A stretch of 12,635 nucleotides of DNA from positions 1-12,635 of the forward strand of contig JBEGTT010000146.1 of assembly GCA_041179245.1 (NCBI GenBank), read 5' to 3'. The notes beneath the pieces were generated by a model that had not been told where the DNA came from, made no database searches, and saw nothing but the letters and a program-made list of their open reading frames with translations. This document shows, piece by piece, positions 5,077 to 12,635 of this stretch (positions are counted from its first letter, which is position 1; each line of letters opens with the position of its first letter). A program made the translations under genes and the position numbers. The stretch is from JBEGTT01 sp041179245. Its GTDB lineage: Bacteria; Pseudomonadota; Gammaproteobacteria; Burkholderiales; Rhodocyclaceae.

Positions 5077-7620
5077 ATGTCCATTGATATGACTCAGTTC
5101 TACCAAGTGTTCTTCGAGGAATCGGCAGAACATTTGGGTGAAATGGAATCACTGCTACTGGAACTTGACCTACAAGATCCAGACTCTGAGCAGCTAAATG
5201 CAATTTTCCGAGCAGCACACTCTATTAAAGGAAGTGCGGGTACCTTTGGCTTTACAGATCTAAGCCAGGTCACTCACATCCTTGAGAATTTGCTCGACAA
5301 AATTCGCAAAAATGAATTAGCCCTCCGATCTGAGATGGTCGACGCCTTTTTGGAGGCTGGTGATCTGTTAAAGGATATGCTTGCCGCTCATCAAGGACAG
5401 GAGGCTGTAGATCCAGAACGAATTGCTGTCATGAGCGAGCGCTTACGTCAGCTCTCTGTTGAAAGCAATCAACAGGAAATCGCTGCCCCGCCGCTGGAAA
5501 CTCCGATCGAAACCCCCTGTAGCGAGCTAAGCAACTCTACCTCTGAGGTTTCCGACCCAAGTTTAGCTAACGGAGTTTCAAAGACGTATGACATTGAGTT
5601 CGTCCCCACAGAACAAGCCACCAAGACCGATGGGCTTCAAAATTTTCTTGAAGACTTAGGTCAGTTTGGTCATTGTGCGGTCGTAACGTCACCAGAAGAT
5701 CAGAAACAGCCCGGTTTCTGGCGCATTCGCTTAACAACGGATGTTAGTCAAGCTGATTTTATTGATCATCTTGATTTCATTGCTGACAATGAAGCGTGGC
5801 GGGTCAGCGAAGATCGCTCAGTTGCTACAGATGGGTCAGTTGCCTTTGGCCTTTTCGATGGTGACGTTGCAGGCCTTCCGGATAACGAGCGCGGCTATGG
5901 ATTCTTTGAAGCACAGGGTAATGAAGGTTCAATCCAGGAAAACCTAACTTCCTCCGACATAACGACTGAAAATAATGGCGGAGATGACTCATATGGCTTT
6001 TTTACAGACATCCCGCAAACTTTTGTTGAACCAGAATCTGGTTCCCCAGTAGTAGCTCAAGCAGAAGAAAATCAAGGGTATGGTTTTTTTGAACCTCTTA
6101 GTACTCAACCAGAAATCTCTACACCAACAGACTTATCAGTTAAAACTAATGTTGGCGCACAAGATACAACCCTGATTGATGGTGATGGGTATGGATTTTT
6201 CACCCCGATTTCAACGGTACCAGAGCCCACTACAGCACCTCGGTTACAACCCGCAGCGGGCTCAAGTGAAGCAGTAGAAACTAAGCAGGCTACCGCCAAA
6301 CCGGCGCTAGGTGCCGTTGCCGCGAGTTCCCAGCCCGCTGTACCTAAAGCAAGCCCGCCGCCACCAACTAAAACTGTTATTACAGCCTCCACCGACAAAA
6401 CAGTGGAGCCCATTGCGAAAGCTGCTGGCAAAACGCCAGTTGCCAGTGGAGACTCTTCAATCCGTGTCAGTGTTGAAAAAGTCGACCAACTCATCAACTT
6501 AGTTGGTGAATTGGTGATTACCCAAGCAATGCTCCAACAAACTGCTTCGCAACTTGACGGAAATGCCCCAGAAAGCCTGACTGGCGGATTAACTCAGCTG
6601 GAAAGAAATACGCGAGATTTGCAAGAATCGGTGATGTCTATCCGAATGCTTCCAATCTCCTTCGTCTTCTCCCGCTTTCCGCGTGTTGTTCGAGATCTTT
6701 CAACAAAGCTTGGTAAACAGGTTGAGTTGAAAACTTCAGGTGAGGCGACTGAACTTGACAAAGGTCTGATTGAACGCATTACTGACCCGCTGACGCATTT
6801 GATTAGAAATAGTCTAGACCACGGGGTAGAAACGCCTGATATTCGCGCCAAAGCAGGCAAACCGGCCGTTGGAACAATTACCCTCAAAGCAAGTCATCAA
6901 GGTGGAAACATCGTTATCGAAGTGGGTGATGATGGTGCTGGCCTGAACCGCCAACGCATTCTGGCTAAGGCACGTGAGCGCGGAATGCAAGTGTCCGACC
7001 AAATGAGCGATCAAGAAGTGTTTGGTTTGATCTTTGAGGCCGGATTCTCTACAGCAGAACAAGTTACTGATGTTTCTGGGCGCGGCGTTGGGATGGATGT
7101 TGTTCGCAAAAACATTCAAGCTTTGGGCGGCAGAATTGAAATTGAGTCCATGCCTGGCATCGGCACTCGGATGACGGTGCGACTTCCGCTGACCCTAGCC
7201 ATTCTGGATGGAATGAGTATTGGTGTAGGCAGCCAGACGTACATTTTGCCGCTTTCTTACGTCATTGAATCAATTCAACCAAGGCCTGAAGACATTCGAA
7301 GTCTAGCGAATGAAGGCAAAGTTATTCAGGTTCGAGGTGAATATCTTCCTGTTATTGTGCTGCATCAACTATTCAATATTCCTGCAGTCGCTAACGATTT
7401 TCCTGAAGGCATCATGGCGGTACTAGAGGCAGATGGGTCCAAGGTTGCACTTTTTGTAGACGCTCTCTTGGGGCAGCATCAAGTGGTTATCAAAAGCTTG
7501 GAGGCTAATTACCGCCGCGTCCCGTATATTTCTGGTGCAACCATTATGGGTGACGGGCATGTTGCCCTGATTCTTGACGTACCGTCTATTGCGGGCCATG
7601 CAAAACAGGCTCGTGTTTGA
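5077..7620 (+). CDS. cheA: Chemotaxis histidine kinase CheA
   Basis: CheA is the 847-residue array kinase that phosphorylates CheY and CheB. Domains in order: P1 histidine phosphotransfer (about 1-125) with the phospho-accepting H48 in AAHSIKGSAGTFG, the same number as E. coli; a small alpha/beta domain at about 169-244 (YDIEF to WRV) likely acting as the P2 regulator-docking domain; a long linker (245-460) with four YGFF repeats and an Ala/Pro/Thr-rich stretch; P3 dimerisation helices from about 461; P4 ATPase with N box HLIRNSLDHG (574-583), G1 DDGAG (618-622) and G2 GRGVG (668-672); and P5 CheW-like from about 710. It is longer than E. coli CheA (654) mainly because of the linker. ATG 5077 follows AGGGG (5066-5070) at 6 bases. 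All catalytic boxes are intact. Confidence 0.97.
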   Translation: MSIDMTQFYQVFFEESAEHLGEMESLLLELDLQDPDSEQLNAIFRAAHSIKGSAGTFGFTDLSQVTHILENLLDKIRKNELALRSEMVDAFLEAGDLLKDMLAAHQGQEAVDPERIAVMSERLRQLSVESNQQEIAAPPLETPIETPCSELSNSTSEVSDPSLANGVSKTYDIEFVPTEQATKTDGLQNFLEDLGQFGHCAVVTSPEDQKQPGFWRIRLTTDVSQADFIDHLDFIADNEAWRVSEDRSVATDGSVAFGLFDGDVAGLPDNERGYGFFEAQGNEGSIQENLTSSDITTENNGGDDSYGFFTDIPQTFVEPESGSPVVAQAEENQGYGFFEPLSTQPEISTPTDLSVKTNVGAQDTTLIDGDGYGFFTPISTVPEPTTAPRLQPAAGSSEAVETKQATAKPALGAVAASSQPAVPKASPPPPTKTVITASTDKTVEPIAKAAGKTPVASGDSSIRVSVEKVDQLINLVGELVITQAMLQQTASQLDGNAPESLTGGLTQLERNTRDLQESVMSIRMLPISFVFSRFPRVVRDLSTKLGKQVELKTSGEATELDKGLIERITDPLTHLIRNSLDHGVETPDIRAKAGKPAVGTITLKASHQGGNIVIEVGDDGAGLNRQRILAKARERGMQVSDQMSDQEVFGLIFEAGFSTAEQVTDVSGRGVGMDVVRKNIQALGGRIEIESMPGIGTRMTVRLPLTLAILDGMSIGVGSQTYILPLSYVIESIQPRPEDIRSLANEGKVIQVRGEYLPVIVLHQLFNIPAVANDFPEGIMAVLEADGSKVALFVDALLGQHQVVIKSLEANYRRVPYISGATIMGDGHVALILDVPSIAGHAKQARV
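5893..6201 (+). repeat. Four YGFF coding repeats in the CheA linker
   Basis: The tetrapeptide YGFF occurs at CheA residues 274-277, 306-309, 335-338 and 372-375, each preceded by G or S and followed by E or T in an acidic, Pro/Thr-rich context. The spacings are 32, 29 and 37 residues. A degenerate FGLF lies at 257-260. The codons differ between copies (for example the Phe pairs are TTCTTT, TTTTTT and TTTTTC), so this is conserved peptide rather than recent DNA duplication. Confidence 0.9.
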
Positions 7621-7655
7621 GCCGTCACTAATAAGAAGTGAGAGGATTTTCTGTC

Positions 7656-8150
7656 ATGCAAAACCAGAATAACCAACCAAATGAAGATAGTCATGTTGTG
7701 GCTGAATATTTAACCTTTACTCTTGGTAAGGAAGAGTACGCAATCGACATCTTAAAGGTTCAAGAAATTCGAGGTTATGAACAACCAACGTTAATTGCTA
7801 ATGCCCCAAATTTTATTAAAGGCGTGATCAATTTACGAGGGACGATTGTTCCAATCGTCGACATGCGGATCAAATTCCACCTCCCCAATATTGAATACAC
7901 TCCGTTCACGGTTGTCGTCATCTTAAATGTAGCCGGCAGAGTCGTAGGGATTGTGGTGGATAGTGTTTCCGATGTCATTATGCTTAGCGCTGGACAAGTC
8001 AGGCCTGCGCCTGACTTTTCAGGCTCGTTCGACACTCGATATATCGTGGGACTTGCAACTGTTGATCAAAGAATGCTAATCGTTACAGATATAGAACAGC
8101 TGATGGTTAGCCCAGAAATGGAATTAATTGACCAACAAGTAGCCATCTGA
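7656..8150 (+). CDS. cheW: Chemotaxis coupling protein CheW
   Basis: CheW is the 164-residue SH3-like adaptor linking receptors to the CheA P5 domain in the array. The typical CheW features are present: LTFTLGKEEYAIDILKVQEI near the N-terminus with E37, INLRG with R61 (near E. coli R62, in the receptor-binding groove), IVPIVDMR, VVGIVVDSVSDV and the closing strand RMLIVTDIEQLM. I choose ATG 7656 over an in-frame GTG at 7638, because AGAGGA (7641-7646) lies 9 bases before the ATG while the GTG has no good site, and CheW proteins do not need the six extra residues. It starts 35 bases after cheA. Confidence 0.95.
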   Translation: MQNQNNQPNEDSHVVAEYLTFTLGKEEYAIDILKVQEIRGYEQPTLIANAPNFIKGVINLRGTIVPIVDMRIKFHLPNIEYTPFTVVVILNVAGRVVGIVVDSVSDVIMLSAGQVRPAPDFSGSFDTRYIVGLATVDQRMLIVTDIEQLMVSPEMELIDQQVAI

Positions 8151-8199
8151 TTGCTAAGCCTAATTTTAGGTTGTGTAGTGGTAATAAAAGGAGTTTTTG

Positions 8200-9042
8200 G
8201 TGTCAGGAGCGCGAAGTAATACCCGAGAGTTTGATTTCACACCATCAGACTTTGAGCGTGTTCGAAAATTAATCTACCAACACGCCGGAATTTCGCTTGC
8301 CCCAATCAAGCAAGACATGGTCTATTCAAGGCTCGCTCGTAGATTAAGGGCTTTGAATCTACGAAGCTTTGGAGATTATTTAAATCAACTTGAACAAAAT
8401 AAAAATGCTGATGAATGGGAAAAATTCATCAATTCTTTGACGACCAATTTAACTTCTTTTTTTCGAGAACCTCATCATTTCCCAATTTTTGCTGACCAAC
8501 TGCGAAAATTGGAGATTTTGCGACGGCCTATTCGAATCTGGTGTAGCGCTGCCTCTACTGGTGAGGAACCCTACTCGATTGCGATTACCGTACTAGAAAC
8601 GATGTCAAACCCAAACAACGTTTCGATTGTAGCAACTGATATAGACACTAACGTTTTAGCAACCGCTCAAAAAGGGGTTTACCCAATTGACCGTGTTGAA
8701 AAAATGTCCCCTGAAAGGCTTCGGCGTTTCTTTTTGAAGGGGACAGGATCTCAAGAAGGATTAGTGTGTGCCCGCCCTGAGCTAAAGCGGTTAATTCAGT
8801 TCCAGCGTCTAAACCTACTGGAGCCCAATTGGCCAGTTAAAGGGCCTTTAGATGTTATATTTTGCCGAAACGTCATGATTTATTTCGATAAACCTACTCA
8901 GCACAAAATTCTGCAGCGTTTTGCGCCTCTACTACAAGCAGATGGTCATCTGTTTGCTGGCCATTCAGAGAGCTTCCTACATGCAGCAGATTTATTTAAA
9001 TCTCTGGGCAGGACTGTTTATGCACTTACTGCAAAATCGTAG
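8200..9042 (+). CDS. cheR: Chemotaxis protein methyltransferase CheR
   Basis: CheR uses SAM to methylate glutamates on the receptor signalling helices, resetting sensitivity. The 280 residues comprise the helical N-terminal domain (about 10-85, with DFERVRKLIYQHAGISL and RLARRLRAL) and the SAM-binding domain. The latter has IWCSAASTGEEPYSIA (113-128), VATDIDT (144-150), KGVYP, and FCRNVMIYFD (221-230). The segment FLKGTGSQEGLV corresponds to the beta-subdomain that in E. coli CheR docks the receptor pentapeptide. I choose GTG 8200, since AAAGGAG (8187-8193) lies 6 bases upstream; a TTG at 8197 in the same frame would be only 3 bases from it. The 49-base gap after cheW contains a short inverted repeat but no U-tract. 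Confidence 0.96.
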   Translation: MSGARSNTREFDFTPSDFERVRKLIYQHAGISLAPIKQDMVYSRLARRLRALNLRSFGDYLNQLEQNKNADEWEKFINSLTTNLTSFFREPHHFPIFADQLRKLEILRRPIRIWCSAASTGEEPYSIAITVLETMSNPNNVSIVATDIDTNVLATAQKGVYPIDRVEKMSPERLRRFFLKGTGSQEGLVCARPELKRLIQFQRLNLLEPNWPVKGPLDVIFCRNVMIYFDKPTQHKILQRFAPLLQADGHLFAGHSESFLHAADLFKSLGRTVYALTAKS

Positions 9043-9067
9043 ATTCCAATAACAATGGGATAGTTAC

Positions 9068-9673
9068 GTGAATATAGGTTACGAAGAACATCTCGCAGGT
9101 AATTTTTACTTCGACAAATCATTCAACTCGGAAGCAGCCAAAATTCTTCCCGGTGAGTATTATGTTACGGAAAAAAACATGCTGCTAGTAACAGTGCTTG
9201 GATCATGCGTCGCCGCTTGTATACGCGACACAAGAATAGGTGTGGGCGGAATGAATCACTTTATGCTCCCAGATAGTGGTGGGAAGGAAATAGTTGGCAC
9301 ATCGGCTCGCTATGGTACTTATGCGATGGAGGTTTTAATTAATCATCTATTGAAAATGGGCGCCTCCAGAAATCGGCTTGAGGCTAAAGTATTTGGTGGC
9401 GGTGCCGTCATGGAAACGTTGAAAAGTAGCAACGTGGGCGTTCGTAATGCTGAGTTTGTATTAGATTTTCTCAAAACTGAGCGTATCCCCGTAGCTGCTC
9501 AAGATTTACTGGATACCTATCCACGAAAAGTTTATTACTTTCCCAATACGGGAAAAGTCTTGCTCAAGAAAATGCATAAAGTTAGAAACGATACACTTTA
9601 CACGCGTGAGCGTGAATACCAGAATCGTTTGGGTAGCACTCAAGTCTCTGGTGAAATTGAGCTATTTACTTAA
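9068..9673 (+). CDS. cheD: Chemoreceptor glutamine deamidase CheD
   Basis: CheD converts specific receptor glutamines to glutamates and tunes receptor activity. The 201-residue protein has the CheD core: VTVLGSCVAAC with catalytic Cys47, GMNHFMLPDSG with His64 (the Cys-His spacing of 17 equals that of the characterised Thermotoga enzyme), the threonine of VTVLGS, then YAMEVLINHLLKMGA and LEAKVFGGGAVM, and IPVAAQDLLDTYPRKVYYFPNTGKV. Start: GTG 9068 with GGGA (9057-9060) 7 bases upstream. The C-terminus extends beyond the core and ends in SGEIELFT, very like the end of the receptor encoded at 3437. No cheC is visible, so regulation by CheC is not supported here. It lies between cheR and cheB. 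Confidence 0.95.
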   Translation: MNIGYEEHLAGNFYFDKSFNSEAAKILPGEYYVTEKNMLLVTVLGSCVAACIRDTRIGVGGMNHFMLPDSGGKEIVGTSARYGTYAMEVLINHLLKMGASRNRLEAKVFGGGAVMETLKSSNVGVRNAEFVLDFLKTERIPVAAQDLLDTYPRKVYYFPNTGKVLLKKMHKVRNDTLYTREREYQNRLGSTQVSGEIELFT

Positions 9674-9702
9674 AATACAAAAAAACGCAATAGGCAAACG
9701 AA

Positions 9703-10764
9703 ATGGCAACTCGAGTTCTAATTATTGATGATTCTGCATTGATGAGAAAACTCCTAATGGAGATTATCAATACAGAAAAAGATTTAGAGGTAGTGGGGGC
9801 TGCTCCCGATGCTCATATAGCTCGGGAAATGATTAAGACCCTCAACCCAGACGTTGTTACGCTGGATGTTCAAATGCCAAAAATGGATGGCATTGAATTT
9901 CTGGAAAAGCTTATGCGTCTTCGCCCTACGCCTGTAGTTATGGTTTCTTCATTCACAGAGGCTGGTTCAGAAACGACTTTGAAAGCACTGGAACTAGGTG
10001 CCGTAGATTTCATTGGGAAACCAAGGGGTGATAGCCCTAGCAGCATGGAAGAATATTCGCACGAGTTATGCGAAAAACTACGAGCTGCCAGTTCGGCAAA
10101 ATTACAACGCAAACTCGTCACAACTAAAGCCACAACTACGTCTAGCATTAGTTCTGGCCTAGCCCTGCGTTCGCCAGAGGCTAGAACATTTCATTCTGGT
10201 ACCGTCATTTATCTAGGTGCATCGACGGGTGGAACTGAAGCGATCAAGGAATTTTTGGCGGGAGTACCTGCTAATTGCCCCCCTATTCTGATTGTGCAGC
10301 ACATGCCAGAGACGTTCACCGCGTCATTTGCTAAGCGCTTGGACAGTCTTTCTGCACCACATGTAATAGAAGCCAAAGGAGGCGAAAGAATCGAGGCTGG
10401 AACTGTTTACATTGCCCCGGGCCACTCTCACATGATCGTCAAAAAAACTCCAGCAGGGCTCCAAATTGAATTACAACAAACTCCCCCAGTAAACCGACAC
10501 CGTCCTGCTGTTGACGTCCTCTTCGACTCAGCTGCACTGGTTTCCGGAAAACAGGCAATTGGTGTAATTCTCACTGGAATGGGAAAAGATGGGGCGCAGG
10601 GGCTTTTAAGGATGAAGCAAGCAGGGGCTCTCACATTTGGTCAAGATGAACACAGCTGTGTTGTCTATGGAATGCCTAAAGAAGCATTCAATGTGGGTGC
10701 CGTTCAAGAAGTAGTTAGCCTCAGCGAGATGTCAAAAAAAGTTCTACACTCGATTTCACGTTAA
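9703..10764 (+). CDS. cheB: Chemotaxis response regulator protein-glutamate methylesterase CheB
   Basis: CheB removes methyl groups from receptors and is activated by CheA phosphorylation. The 353 residues comprise an N-terminal receiver (about 1-125; D9-D10, phosphoacceptor D55 in TLDVQMPKMDG, FIGKP lysine), a linker rich in Thr/Ser/Lys, and a C-terminal methylesterase (about 160-353). The catalytic triad is visible as Ser174 in LGASTGG, His200 in VQHMP and Asp296 in TGMGKDGAQG. All three are offset by exactly 10 from E. coli S164/H190/D286. ATG 9703 has only a weak AGG (9692-9694) as ribosome site, so it may be coupled to or translated less than its neighbours. It is 29 bases after cheD. 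Confidence 0.97.
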   Translation: MATRVLIIDDSALMRKLLMEIINTEKDLEVVGAAPDAHIAREMIKTLNPDVVTLDVQMPKMDGIEFLEKLMRLRPTPVVMVSSFTEAGSETTLKALELGAVDFIGKPRGDSPSSMEEYSHELCEKLRAASSAKLQRKLVTTKATTTSSISSGLALRSPEARTFHSGTVIYLGASTGGTEAIKEFLAGVPANCPPILIVQHMPETFTASFAKRLDSLSAPHVIEAKGGERIEAGTVYIAPGHSHMIVKKTPAGLQIELQQTPPVNRHRPAVDVLFDSAALVSGKQAIGVILTGMGKDGAQGLLRMKQAGALTFGQDEHSCVVYGMPKEAFNVGAVQEVVSLSEMSKKVLHSISR

Positions 10765-10832
10765 CTGAGCAAAATAGTCGGATAACAGTTATATTTAACA
10801 CAGTTGTAAATTCTTACAGTAAGGGGATTTTT

Positions 10833-11138
10833 ATGCAGGTTACAACCAATGTAGACGGTGGCAAAGCTACCATCAGGCTGTCGGGCCGGTTTGACTTTAA
10901 TACGCACCGCGAATTTCGCGTCGCTTATGAGTCTGTAATGGAACAAGTGGCCGTATCACAGGTGACAGTTGACCTTGCGGGTGTCGATTATCTGGATAGT
11001 TCAGCTCTTGGAATGCTACTAATGCTTCGAGACCGCTGCGAAGCTGCGAAGCGTCCCGTTTTACTATCCGGCGTAAAAGGTAGCGTTAAGCAGGTTCTTG
11101 ACATTGCCAATTTCGGCAAATTGTTCAAAATTGACTAA
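10833..11138 (+). CDS. STAS-domain protein (anti-sigma factor antagonist-like)
   Basis: This is a 101-residue single-domain protein of the SpoIIAA/STAS fold. The signature is VDYLDSSALGMLLML (51-65), with adjacent Ser56-Ser57, the site at which SpoIIAA-type proteins are phosphorylated by a partner serine kinase. It also has the typical first strand region KATIRLSGRFDF and the closing helix region VKQVLDIANFGKLF. There is no transmembrane or kinase domain. ATG 10833 follows AAGGGG (10821-10826) at 6 bases, a strong site. Neither a serine kinase (RsbW/HsbR-like) nor a phosphatase is encoded in the window, so its partner is unknown. It may regulate a sigma factor, or link to the adjacent receptor. 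The family call is firm; the role is not. Confidence 0.88.
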   Translation: MQVTTNVDGGKATIRLSGRFDFNTHREFRVAYESVMEQVAVSQVTVDLAGVDYLDSSALGMLLMLRDRCEAAKRPVLLSGVKGSVKQVLDIANFGKLFKID

Positions 11139-11162
11139 GTAATTTCTGGCACAAGTACGCTA

Positions 11163-11190
11163 ATTGATAATTGATAATCGATAACTGACA
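11163..11190 (+). repeat. Tandem heptanucleotide repeat, four units
   Basis: Four consecutive 7-base units read ATTGATA, ATTGATA, ATCGATA and ACTGACA. The first two are identical, the third differs by one base and the fourth by two. They lie in the 70-base gap between the STAS gene and the second receptor, ending 18 bases before its ATG. Confidence 0.75.
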
Positions 11191-11208
11191 CAAGGTTAAG
11201 CCTCTGAC

Positions 11209-12635
11209 ATGAAAACAATCTCATGGGGACTAAGGATAACGATGATGGTACTAGTGCTGTTTGTGCTAGCGCCTGTTTATATCTTGCACCATTATCAACT
11301 TCTGACCCCACTAACGATTGTCGGAGTTCTTGGATTTGGTTTTATATTGGTTTTCGTATTTGTAGCGTTTCTCGATACCAAACTCGATGCTCCTTTGGAA
11401 AAGCTGCACCAAACAATTGATCAAATGTATCTTGATGGTGACTTGACTAAGAGAGCTGAGATTAACGGTTTTGGTGAAGTCGCTAGGACTGCGGAAGCAT
11501 TTAATAAGTTGATTGCAAGTTTTCAAACCATCATTGGAAAAGTTTTCTTCAACTCACAGGAAGTTGGCAAATCAGCGGAGCAACTGATCCATGAGGCTAA
11601 CGAGGTAGCATTGGGTTCATCTGTACAATTCGACGGCGCGCACTCGTCATCTTCCGCAATGAGCGTATTGACGGGTAACATGAACGAAATCAGCTCACGT
11701 GCTCGTGAGACGGCCTCAATTTCTCAATCCGCAAGTGTTCTTTCCTGTGAAGGTAAGATCATTGCTGGTCAAGCCTCCGCAGAAATGGAAAAAATTGCAA
11801 ATTCTGTTACTGAGTCAGCTAGGGTGATTCAAGCATTAGGTGATCGCTCGAAAGCCATTTCGGGCATTGTTCAAACCATTCGTGAGATTGCAGACCAAAC
11901 AAACTTGCTTGCACTGAACGCAGCGATTGAAGCAGCCCGCGCAGGGGAACAAGGTAGGGGATTTGCAGTTGTTGCTGATGAGGTTCGCAAGCTAGCAGAA
12001 AGAACATCGCTTGCCACTGGAGAAATCAGCAGCATGATCGGCGCTATTCAGGGCGAGACTGATAGCGCCATCAGTTCTATACAGGCTGGCACTGGACAAG
12101 CTCGGGTTGGAGCGGAGTTAGCTCGCCAAGCAGCTGATGCACTGGATCGCATTAATACGGGCGCAACAGAAACGATGAAGAATGTTGATGCAATTGCTGC
12201 CGCGATTGAACTCCAGAGTAAATCCGGGTCTGAAATTGCCGGGCACGTGCGCGATATTATGGAAAAGGCCCGGGAAAATAGTGACACTGCACAAAACACA
12301 CTCAGTGTAGCTAGGCAACTCGACTACCTCTCCAATAATCTTAAAGAAATTGGCAATGTATTTAAATTGGGGTCCGCTGGAAGTCGGGCAATAGATCAAC
12401 ATGCAAGTATGCCCGCCCGTGTGTCTGAGGCAGTAGCTAAAGTAAGTAGCATCTTTGAGATGGCCATCAACAGTGGGCAAATCAGCCAAGCTGATCTATT
12501 CAGTGAAACGTACGATCCAATTGCGAACACTAAGCCGCAGAAGTTCAAAACAAGATTTGACACTATTTGTGACCGTCTTCTACCGAACTATCAGGAGACA
12601 CTCCTAAATTTTGATAAAAATATTGTTTATGCAAT
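11209..12635 (+). CDS. Methyl-accepting chemotaxis protein with C-terminal extension (3' truncated by window)
   Basis: The frame is open from ATG 11209 to the window edge (475 complete codons, no stop). Layout: basic N-terminus, membrane helix about 12-27, a periplasmic loop of only about 7 residues, membrane helix about 35-55, a HAMP domain (about 56-105, with DAPLEKL and FGEVARTAEAFN), and a receptor signalling hairpin. The hairpin tip is IADQTNLLALNAAIEAAR (227-244) followed by FAVVADEVRKLAERT. After residue 388 a further segment follows with DLFSETYDPI (429-438), FKTRFDTICDRLLPNYQE and NFDKNIVYA, running off the edge. It resembles a C-terminal domain I recall from other beta/alphaproteobacterial receptors. 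ATG 11209 is preferred over ATG 11242 (which has TAAGGA 5 bases upstream), because it keeps the positive residues before the first helix. Confidence 0.9.
   Translation, partial: MKTISWGLRITMMVLVLFVLAPVYILHHYQLLTPLTIVGVLGFGFILVFVFVAFLDTKLDAPLEKLHQTIDQMYLDGDLTKRAEINGFGEVARTAEAFNKLIASFQTIIGKVFFNSQEVGKSAEQLIHEANEVALGSSVQFDGAHSSSSAMSVLTGNMNEISSRARETASISQSASVLSCEGKIIAGQASAEMEKIANSVTESARVIQALGDRSKAISGIVQTIREIADQTNLLALNAAIEAARAGEQGRGFAVVADEVRKLAERTSLATGEISSMIGAIQGETDSAISSIQAGTGQARVGAELARQAADALDRINTGATETMKNVDAIAAAIELQSKSGSEIAGHVRDIMEKARENSDTAQNTLSVARQLDYLSNNLKEIGNVFKLGSAGSRAIDQHASMPARVSEAVAKVSSIFEMAINSGQISQADLFSETYDPIANTKPQKFKTRFDTICDRLLPNYQETLLNFDKNIVYA

Noticed and set aside
8157..8172. Inverted repeat CCTAA-TT-TTAGG between cheW and cheR as a terminator
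   Set aside because: The stem is short with an impossibly small loop if fully paired, no U-tract follows, and genes on both sides are in the same tight operon.
11147..11162. TGGCAC followed by CGCTA as a sigma-54 promoter before the last receptor gene
   Set aside because: The GG and GC doublets are one base too close and the -12 element does not match TTGCA.
11223..11420. A 65-codon plus-strand ORF with Cys/Ser-rich peptide
   Set aside because: It is an out-of-frame shadow of the receptor gene that begins at 11209, which has clear HAMP and signalling motifs.
12118..12489. A 123-codon minus-strand ORF near the right edge
   Set aside because: It lies wholly opposite the receptor coding sequence and has no recognisable domain; long antisense frames are expected there.

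Overview
The window is a chromosomal segment of a flagellated Gram-negative proteobacterium. Two things point to Betaproteobacteria or a near gammaproteobacterial relative with moderate GC (an estimate by eye). First, the BioC carries the long-form FSTLGPDTL signature. Second, the order motA-motB-(mcp)-cheY-cheA-cheW-cheR-cheD-cheB, with a cheD but no cheC, fits those groups. No genus can be assigned from the sequence alone. I see no mobile elements, CRISPR arrays, tRNA or rRNA genes.

Layout: bases 2-1134 hold the end of a biotin operon, namely the 3' end of bioB overlapping bioC by one base. A small unassigned gene on the minus strand (1141-1332) converges on bioC. A 217-base gap (1333-1549) carries the likely promoter region of everything downstream. 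From 1550 to the right edge all genes run on the plus strand with gaps of only 16-70 bases, consistent with one long motility/chemotaxis operon: motA, motB, a membrane-anchored receptor-like protein without an external sensor domain, cheY, cheA, cheW, cheR, cheD, cheB, a STAS-domain protein, and a second receptor that is cut off by the window end.

How the genes work together: MotA/MotB form the proton-driven stator. The receptors, CheW and CheA form the sensory array. CheA phosphorylates CheY (motor output) and CheB (adaptation). CheR methylates, CheB demethylates and CheD deamidates the receptors. No cheZ is present within the window. The first receptor-like protein carries an FQDxxxQ helix motif resembling the active-site helix of CheZ, and it shares a C-terminal GE(V/I)ELF tail with CheD. 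CheA has an unusually long linker with four YGFF repeats. The last receptor has its extra domain behind the signalling module rather than outside the cell. These four points, plus a heptanucleotide tandem repeat before the last gene, are the parts most worth a second look; the rest is a standard chemotaxis operon.
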